Part shown: piece by piece, positions 58,401 to 64,000 of the stretch
Numbering within the stretch: position 1 is the first letter of the stretch
Layout: each line of letters starts with the position of its first letter
Origin: Beaufortia kweichowensis
Lineage: Eukaryota; Chordata; Actinopteri; Cypriniformes; Gastromyzontidae
Direction of reading: 5' to 3'
Length of the DNA: 64,000 nucleotides
NCBI GenBank assembly: GCA_019155185.1
Contig: CM032811.1
Location: 9,692,075 to 9,756,074 of the forward strand
Translations under genes and position numbers: made by a program
Notes under the pieces: generated by a model
Told to the model about the DNA's origin: nothing
The model's database searches: none
Seen by the model: the letters and a program-made list of their open reading frames with translations, nothing else

Positions 58401-61400
58401 CGAAGAAGGCAAGAACCGTTGGAAAGGACGGTCAAGGTAAGCGTTTAATTTAGGAACGCAAATGAGGAGGCGGGCACTTGGTTAATTTGATTCTGAACAG
58501 GAAAGGTCATACGAGGTGTTGAAAGAAATTAGTGCACAGGCGCTCGTTGATCTCCTGGATGTAAAGGTGACTAGACGTGTGCATAATGAAATGCCAAAGG
58601 CTTCCTTTGTTCTGTCAAAACAAGCTCTGTTGAAGACAAACATGCATATTTTTATACTGCGAGAGGCAAAATTAATGACAAATTTCTCCTTCACCAACTT
58701 TAGCAGTCTTTGATCAGGAGAAGGCGGCTACAATAAGCTCGTGCAAGCACAGACGACACACGTGGATGAGAGTCTGGCTGACCACAGCTCTATGAATATT
58801 TTGAAAGACCAAAAGATCAAAACCTATAAAGCTATAGGGCTCCAACATAGCTCTTTTTCATCCTGTCAGAGGCCATCACCAGCAACAAGGTTACTACCAA
58901 AAGACCAGATTCAACTGAACATGTGGAAAGAAAAAGATGGATGGAGATGTGACATAAAAGGTTAGAGAACAGAAAAAGAGGATCAAACTGAAGACAGGCC
59001 TTGCCATGGGCTCTCCATTGATCTCTCAGAGCTTTAAATGAGCAGTGGGGATCAGAGATGGTCTCAGATGTGCCGAGACCTCCCTTGCTCATAACCTCTC
59101 TGTGTGGTTACAAATCATCAGATATCACTCTTCTGAATGAAGGGTTCTCTTTCTGTTCCCGAAATGTTTTTTTAACAATGGGATTTAGTTGCAACATCCA
59201 ATAGTGCTGTATATATGTTTATGACACATCAGTGCCTGAAGTCAACAAGAAATCAAAGCTATTAGACACTCTTTGCCTTTATTTAGTCTTTTGTAAGTTA
59301 CTCTGCTAAATGCTTAAATGATTTTTAATATTAAAATACTGAATTGTTCAAATTAAAGCTTAAAGGGATAGTTCACCCAAACATGATAATTCTGTCATCA
59401 TTTATTCACTTTCACATCATTTAAAACCTGTATATGACTTTTATTCTAATGTGGAAAAAAGAAGACATTTTAAGAAATGTGGGAGTCAGTGGGAGTCAAT
59501 GCTGTTTTTTTTACAATATCTTCTTTTGTGTTCTGTGAACAGACCCAGATCCTCCACTTTTTCATACCAAACTGGCTCTTAGAATAAAACAGATGAAAAC
59601 AAATACATTCTTTACAACCAGCTTTGCAAAATCCCATGTTTGTGTGCACTGTTTACAAACTCCACAGTGTTTTCTTGTCAAACAGCGTGAAGTCTGCACA
59701 GGTAATCAGAGATTAAACAACAAATAATAACCTCAACGTGCTAATCAGCATTTGAGCTCAATCCTAAAATCACCTCCTATGAGTTCGCTCTACACTGACG
59801 CACAGACTCCACCACCTCCCATGCCACATTTCATCCAGAAATAAACTTTTACTGGTTTCCCATCATAAATCCTCCGCCCGGTCTTGGCCTTTGGGGGCTG
59901 TACTAAAAGCTGAGGTCATTACCATAATGCTTTGAATAATTCATTTTTCACCAGTTTTATCTTTCTCTCTCAATAATCATCCATTCTGATGTAAATAAAC
60001 CGGAGGTGGACGTAAAACGTTCAATGAGAGTTTGATTGAGCCATTAGTATGATTGTAAATTACCAGTTCAATGTATAATGCAGAGAATTAATGATGGAGG
60101 CTGAGAAAATAAATGACAGAGTCTCATTAACAGAGAGTGGATGATTGGATAGACTGTAACCAGGGTCTGAAATTAACTTTTGACACACAAGATAACAATA
60201 TCCTGATCGAGCAACAACTACTAATCTGTAATCATACTCGACAAGCAGGATAAATGGAGATATGCTTCAAAGACTGCCTTTGGATGGATTAGTTGAGATA
60301 AATGAAAAGCTTTTAGTGACGGCCACGTCCCACGTCAAAGAAATAGAATGTCACATTAGTTGACCAGCTGGCAACTTTTCCTCAGCAAATAAGGATCCTG
60401 AAGTTATGTAAAAAACTGGCAAAAGCTGGGTACATGTGGTACATTTTACTGCTAACCTTAGAATGAACAGTCACCAGTTTGCTATTAGACACAATGCCAA
60501 CAGCATAGCCGATACAGCATCCTTCCCTACATTGACTATGAGACACAGAGCAACTCATGGTGTTTTTTTAATCGTAGTTATAGTCACTGCTCATGTTCCA
60601 ACACAGGCTTAAGAGAGACTAAAGAAAAGTCTCAGGGTGCATTGACATTTAAGAGCCAGAGTTTTTGTCAGTGGATGTGACTGGATGAGGAAAATAAAAG
60701 CAGGTTCAAAGCAATCATGAGTCTCAAAAGCCCATGGCATCTATGCTTGACCAAATGCCTGTTGTGAGTAGTACACTAACAAAACGAGAAAAAGGTGCAC
60801 TTTTCATGAATAGGACTTCATTTTAAATGGTTAAGAATAAACAACTGAACAGCATGTGCACTGGTTGAAATGTAGTCTGTCTGACCTTATTTTGACTCTC
60901 TAACTGAAAGGGTGAGGCAATAAGACATATAGACATGTAGACATCTTCTTTCTGGGGCGGCCACCTGTCAAACCAGCAATGTTAAGTAACTGTGTTTACA
61001 CCCAGAGATGTGGCAACACAAATATTATTATTAAAGGATTACATTGTGTCACTCTTTTATCTCCAATGCTTCCAGAAGACTGTGCCATTTCTTATTTTGA
61101 CGAAATGCATGAAACAGGCTGCCGGCCAGCATAAAAGCAGAGCCAGTGAAGCATGGTGCCTACTGACCTGAGACCAGTGAACAAATGCCCAGCCCTGCAG
61201 CAGTGTACAATAACACTGCAGGCAGCGATTCCAAGAGCCTGCTGGCATCCACTGACCAAACAAGCAGCACAATAATCGCCTTGTCATCAACGTGCCTGAT
61301 ACATCTAACTCATTAATGGGTTTGTAGATGGTTTTACAAATATATTCATAAAGCCAGACTATTGACCAGTCAACAGGTTATGTTAGTCAAAAACCACCCA

Positions 61401-63979
61401 ATCAACAAGACAAACTGTGCACACTACATCATGGAAGTTACATTAAAGTCAACCAATCAGATTAAAACATGTTAACATTTTAGTCAGCTATTTTTGTGAA
61501 CACCCATCAGAGATGTAAAAAATTAATGTTGAGACTATGTAACCTGTATTGCTACATAATTTGCAGTGTTATTTGTATGCAAATGCATCCTTATTAATTA
61601 CCAATACTCTGTTTCACTGTTACAAGTTATTATACCTACTGTACTTGCCCTGTACTTTTCTAGCCAACTTATCATCTTTTATTCCATACAATTTTACAGT
61701 ACTTAGAATTAATAGATAAAATGCAAGTTTTTAAATGTACGGTGATAATTTTTAGCTTTCGGAGACCGAAAGCATGTTTGGATGGATTGTATCTACTGCT
61801 GTAAGATCAGTCTAATGACCTGAGATTAGACAATAGAAGTGGTTTTGTCGACATGTGCTCCTATAATAAAAGCGAGTGAAAGGGTGCGAAGGCTAAAAGT
61901 TTACACTGCATTCACACAAAGCTGAAAGCAACCTCATTGTGAAGACAGACTGAAGAAGAAAAATATTTTAATCTTCTAATGTATCTATTGAACCTATTCC
62001 ACTAAATTTCCCATCATGCCCCTCTCACTTTGGACAACTCTCATGCCCTCAACACGATCCCTTTTCATTCTTTCATTTTCCTCATTAATTTATTGAGCAA
62101 ACGCTGCTGCCAAACCTTTGGGCAGAGAGAAACCAGTCTCCTACTCTCTCTTGGCAGAACAACACATGAAGGGGTGGGAGAGAGATCAACTGGTTTATCG
62201 CCTGCAGATATTTGGAACTTGTTTTGTTTTCTTCTGGCTGCTTTTGAATCTATCGTGCACAACAAATATCGCAGCATGAAAACACAAAAAGGTTTGGCCA
62301 TTGTGCTCTTCATCGCAAATCAATTGGAGACACTGATCAAGAGATACAGTAAATTAACACTGATTCAAAAGTATCTGTCAATACAATAAAATCAGTCAGA
62401 GCTGATAATCACTCACCCAGTCTCCACTGGCTTCTGCAGGAGGATGTCAGCTGTGTTGGGAGCGTTTACAACTGGCTTTGTTAGTCGGATTGGCAGAGGA
62501 GAGGACGGTCTGGAGCTTGACATGTTCCTTTGAGAATCTGCAACAAACAGGATGTTTGACACTGCTGCCATCTACTGCACATCATTGTCATAACAGCCAC
62601 ATAAAAAGCTGAGACTGACTCTAAAGGCTGATTAATAACTGTGACTAAGCATCCTATCTTCCAAGAATTGGTGCCAACTTTCTGTTGGGGTGCTGTGACT
62701 CACCTGTGCATTTATCCCAAGTGAGAGGGTCAGAGTAGGAAATCATGGCAAAACGTCTGCGTACTTCCTCTTGGTCTCTCTAGGTGGCAAAATAATGTCT
62801 TGTGATTCAACAAAATAAATGAATCCCAATATTTGTGTGTATTGTGTAAATGCTGTGAAGTTCATCACTGCAGTGACATGAAGACGGCAGCTACAGTAGG
62901 TCAACTGATAACATCATCAACCCACACGTCACCTGACCACAAACTGACCTCCATCTCCTCCATCCTCAGCAGCATGCTCTCCAGTGTTGGACCCTGCAGC
63001 TGCCTCTCAGCTTCAGTCTCAGCCACCCGTTGCCTCCTAGCCGCCCACAGAGCTCGAGCAGCGTCGTCCACAAGATCCTCAAGAACAGCTTCGCTCAGTA
63101 CCTCAGCACTCGCCTCAGGCTGCTATCATTAACAATACAACTGTACACTGTAATTAAAACAAACAGAATTTGAGAGTAAAAGAGTTTCTTGTGAGTTTCT
63201 TACCTCTTCTGCAACCTTCAGCTGTTGTCTGAGAACGTCACTTCTTGCTCCAACCAGCTGCTGTAAAAGACAAAAAGAAATGGTAGACAGACAGATCCAT
63301 ACCAACATTCACACACACAACAGCTGTTCACAGCATGCTTAAAGGAAAAATATGTTCAAATATAAAACAACAGCAGCACAAATTCTCTTACAATGGATTT
63401 TAACTCTGCTAAATGAGTTGTGTTGTGTAAATGAGATTAAAGTTTGAGAAAAAGCTTGTAAAAAATACATGCATGTGTTCACCTGTGCTTGATCCAACAA
63501 AGGTTGAATTCTCTCTCTAGCGGTCCGCTCAGCTTTTTCCGCCCATTGTGTGGGAGAGCCCACTGTGGTCCTTCAATGCCCACATGAAAACAAACATGAG
63601 AAAAATGTTCTATTAACTATTAAATTCAGTAAAATTATATACAATGAAGTTGAAAAGAACTAAGCAGGATTTGAAGATGACGCTATATTGATTTGATGCT
63701 ACATTAACTAAACACTTTAATCCATTTTTAACGTGTCTATGCTGGTCTAAGCACTTCCAACACAAATGGATTTACATAAACATTCATTTGACAAATTACA
63801 GAGTTGCACTGCCTCAAGCAAGATTTTGTTGAGTTCACAGTTCTTTAAAACACTGCTTAACTATAATAATGAGGGTGATGCTGTCGTACCGGAGTTTATT
63901 AATGCGATCTGCTTCCTCTTTACTCAGACGATTCAGTTCTTTCAATCTCTCTGCAGTCAACCGCTCCAGCCAAGCCTCT
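55345..63979 (-). CDS. kiaa0753: kiaa0753 (OFIP/moonraker), C-terminal 320 residues, 5' part beyond window
   Basis: Eight exons with fully consistent GT-AG splice phases encode the C-terminal third of a protein resembling human KIAA0753 (about 967 residues as I recall). Family knowledge: OFIP/MNR is a centriole and centriolar-satellite scaffold that works with OFD1 and CEP20/FOR20 in ciliogenesis; human defects cause oral-facial-digital and Joubert-type ciliopathies. Seen here: a charged, helix-forming stretch rich in E/R/L, likely coiled coil (TAERLKELNRLSKEEADRIN), a conserved VLEDLVDD...LW segment, RRMEE-like MLLRMEEME, EEVRRRFAMISYSDPLTW, and a C-terminal FNPWTIADSLAEELMDEALV helix. Placement head-to-tail upstream of pitpnm3 matches human 17p13. 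All exons are intact. Confidence 0.9.
55484..57383 (-). other. kiaa0753 last intron
   Basis: Non-coding; holds the 462-bp hAT MITE at 56612-57073. No other element recognised. Confidence 0.75.
56612..57073. mobile_element. 462-bp hAT-type non-autonomous element, perfect 8-bp target duplication
   Basis: Left end TAGGGCTGGGCGATATGG, right end CGATATGGTATCGTTTATCG then GCACAGCCCTA. The 8-bp duplications CATATAGG at 56604-56611 and 57074-57081 are identical. Sub-terminal GATAACGATATA and TATCGTTAT-like motifs repeat on both sides. No transposase is encoded; the perfect duplication suggests a fairly recent insertion. Confidence 0.92.
57384..57605 (-). CDS. kiaa0753: kiaa0753 exon
   Basis: Encodes GVSETSMLDEESSTLNDPCH, then a stretch with SVPPSMQRSIQKYRENHDAF and LQLVSHEAVGSFNPWTIAD. 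The EAVGxFNPW segment is conserved in the family. One base in, phase 2 out at GTTGGA. Confidence 0.9.
57606..62416 (-). other. kiaa0753 intron, 4.8 kb
   Basis: Non-coding. Contains a single-arm copy of the palindromic MITE at 59360-59542. Open frames at 58229-58453, 58741-58965 and 61057-61290 have no recognisable similarity. Confidence 0.65.
59360..59542. mobile_element. palindromic MITE, partial copy with intact left end
   Basis: Begins TTAAAGGGATAGTTCACCCA, continues ATTCTGTCATCATTTATTCA, and later contains ATCTTCTTTTGTGTTCTGTG. This copy keeps the terminus that is missing from the copy at 7176-7422; its opposite terminus is lost. Confidence 0.8.
62417..62537 (-). CDS. kiaa0753: kiaa0753 exon
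   Basis: Encodes SQRNMSSSRPSSPLPIRLTK followed by PVVNAPNTADILLQKPVET. Proline/serine-rich linker. Two bases in (completing Asp), phase 2 out at GTGAGT. Confidence 0.87.
62704..62779 (-). CDS. kiaa0753: kiaa0753 exon
   Basis: Encodes RDQEEVRRRFAMISYSDPLT followed by WDKCT. The EEVRRRF...YxDPxxW pattern is the family signature. Phase 0 in, phase 1 out at GTGAGT. Confidence 0.9.
62949..63119 (-). CDS. kiaa0753: kiaa0753 exon
   Basis: Encodes PEASAEVLSEAVLEDLVDDA, then ARALWAARRQRVAETEAERQ and LQGPTLESMLLRMEEME. Resembles the VLEDLLEDTAQELW...RMEEIE stretch of human KIAA0753. 171 bases, phase 0 at both ends, donor GTCAGT. Confidence 0.9.
63204..63260 (-). CDS. kiaa0753: kiaa0753 exon
   Basis: A 57-base exon encoding QLVGARSDVLRQQLKVAEE, phase 0 at both ends, acceptor TTTTACAG, donor GTAAGA. 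Helical, charged. Confidence 0.87.
63483..63570 (-). CDS. kiaa0753: kiaa0753 exon
   Basis: Encodes TTVGSPTQWAEKAERTARER followed by IQPLLDQAQ. One base in (completing Arg with the previous exon), phase 0 out at GTGAAC. Acceptor TTGAAG is pyrimidine-poor. Confidence 0.85.
63890..63979 (-). CDS. kiaa0753: kiaa0753 exon (first in window)
   Basis: Encodes EAWLERLTAERLKELNRLSK then EEADRINKL, strongly helical and charged, probably coiled coil. One base in, phase 2 out at GTACGA. The acceptor AATAG is preceded directly by a TG repeat that runs off the window edge. Confidence 0.87.
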
Positions 63980-63983
63980 CTAT

Positions 63984-64000
63984 TACACACACACACACAC
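63984..64000. repeat. AC/TG microsatellite at window edge
   Basis: AC units run to the last base; on the sense (minus) strand this is a TG tract about five bases before the acceptor AG of the kiaa0753 exon at 63890-63979. Its full length is not visible. Confidence 0.9.

Overview
The window is vertebrate nuclear DNA, most likely from a cyprinid (carp/minnow-group) fish. It is AT-rich, with small GT-AG-bounded exons separated by long introns. The introns carry repeat types I associate with cyprinid genomes: palindromic DNA-element MITEs, short hAT MITEs with 8-bp target duplications, and tRNA-derived SINE fragments. There are no operons, CRISPR arrays or prokaryotic genes. Almost all long open frames in the window are chance frames. 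The genes were found by matching short exons to known protein families and checking that splice phases agree.

Two genes lie head-to-tail on the minus strand. (1) pitpnm3 (Nir1, a membrane-associated PITP-family protein without the PITP domain) runs from its ATG at 52106 to its TGA at 6290, in 19 coding exons over about 46 kb. It encodes about 948 residues if two one-base frame discontinuities are set aside. Recognisable parts are an N-terminal FFAT motif, a lipase-like GDCVGG segment, a DDHD region and a C-terminal LNS2 domain. (2) The 3' part of kiaa0753 (OFIP/moonraker, a centriolar satellite protein) occupies 55345-63979 in eight coding exons encoding the last ~320 residues; its 5' part lies beyond the right edge. 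The pair matches the human 17p13 order PITPNM3-KIAA0753 as I recall it, which supports both calls.

Layout: 1-6289 is sequence downstream of the pitpnm3 stop (3' UTR and flank). 6290-23420 holds the dense C-terminal and central pitpnm3 exons. 23421-52081 holds long introns with the small N-terminal exons. 52107-55344 is the pitpnm3 promoter/5' region plus the kiaa0753 3' end. 55345-64000 is the kiaa0753 3' half.

Points worth attention: two pitpnm3 exons (20834-21007 and 14695-14896) have lengths that do not fit their splice phases, implying either sequence errors or decay of one gene copy. A 106-base AG/CT microsatellite forms the polypyrimidine region of one pitpnm3 acceptor, and a TG repeat abuts a kiaa0753 acceptor. 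Three hAT-type MITEs have recognisable target duplications. I did not find a convincing new biological system; the window looks like ordinary, well-conserved fish gene sequence with lineage-specific repeats.
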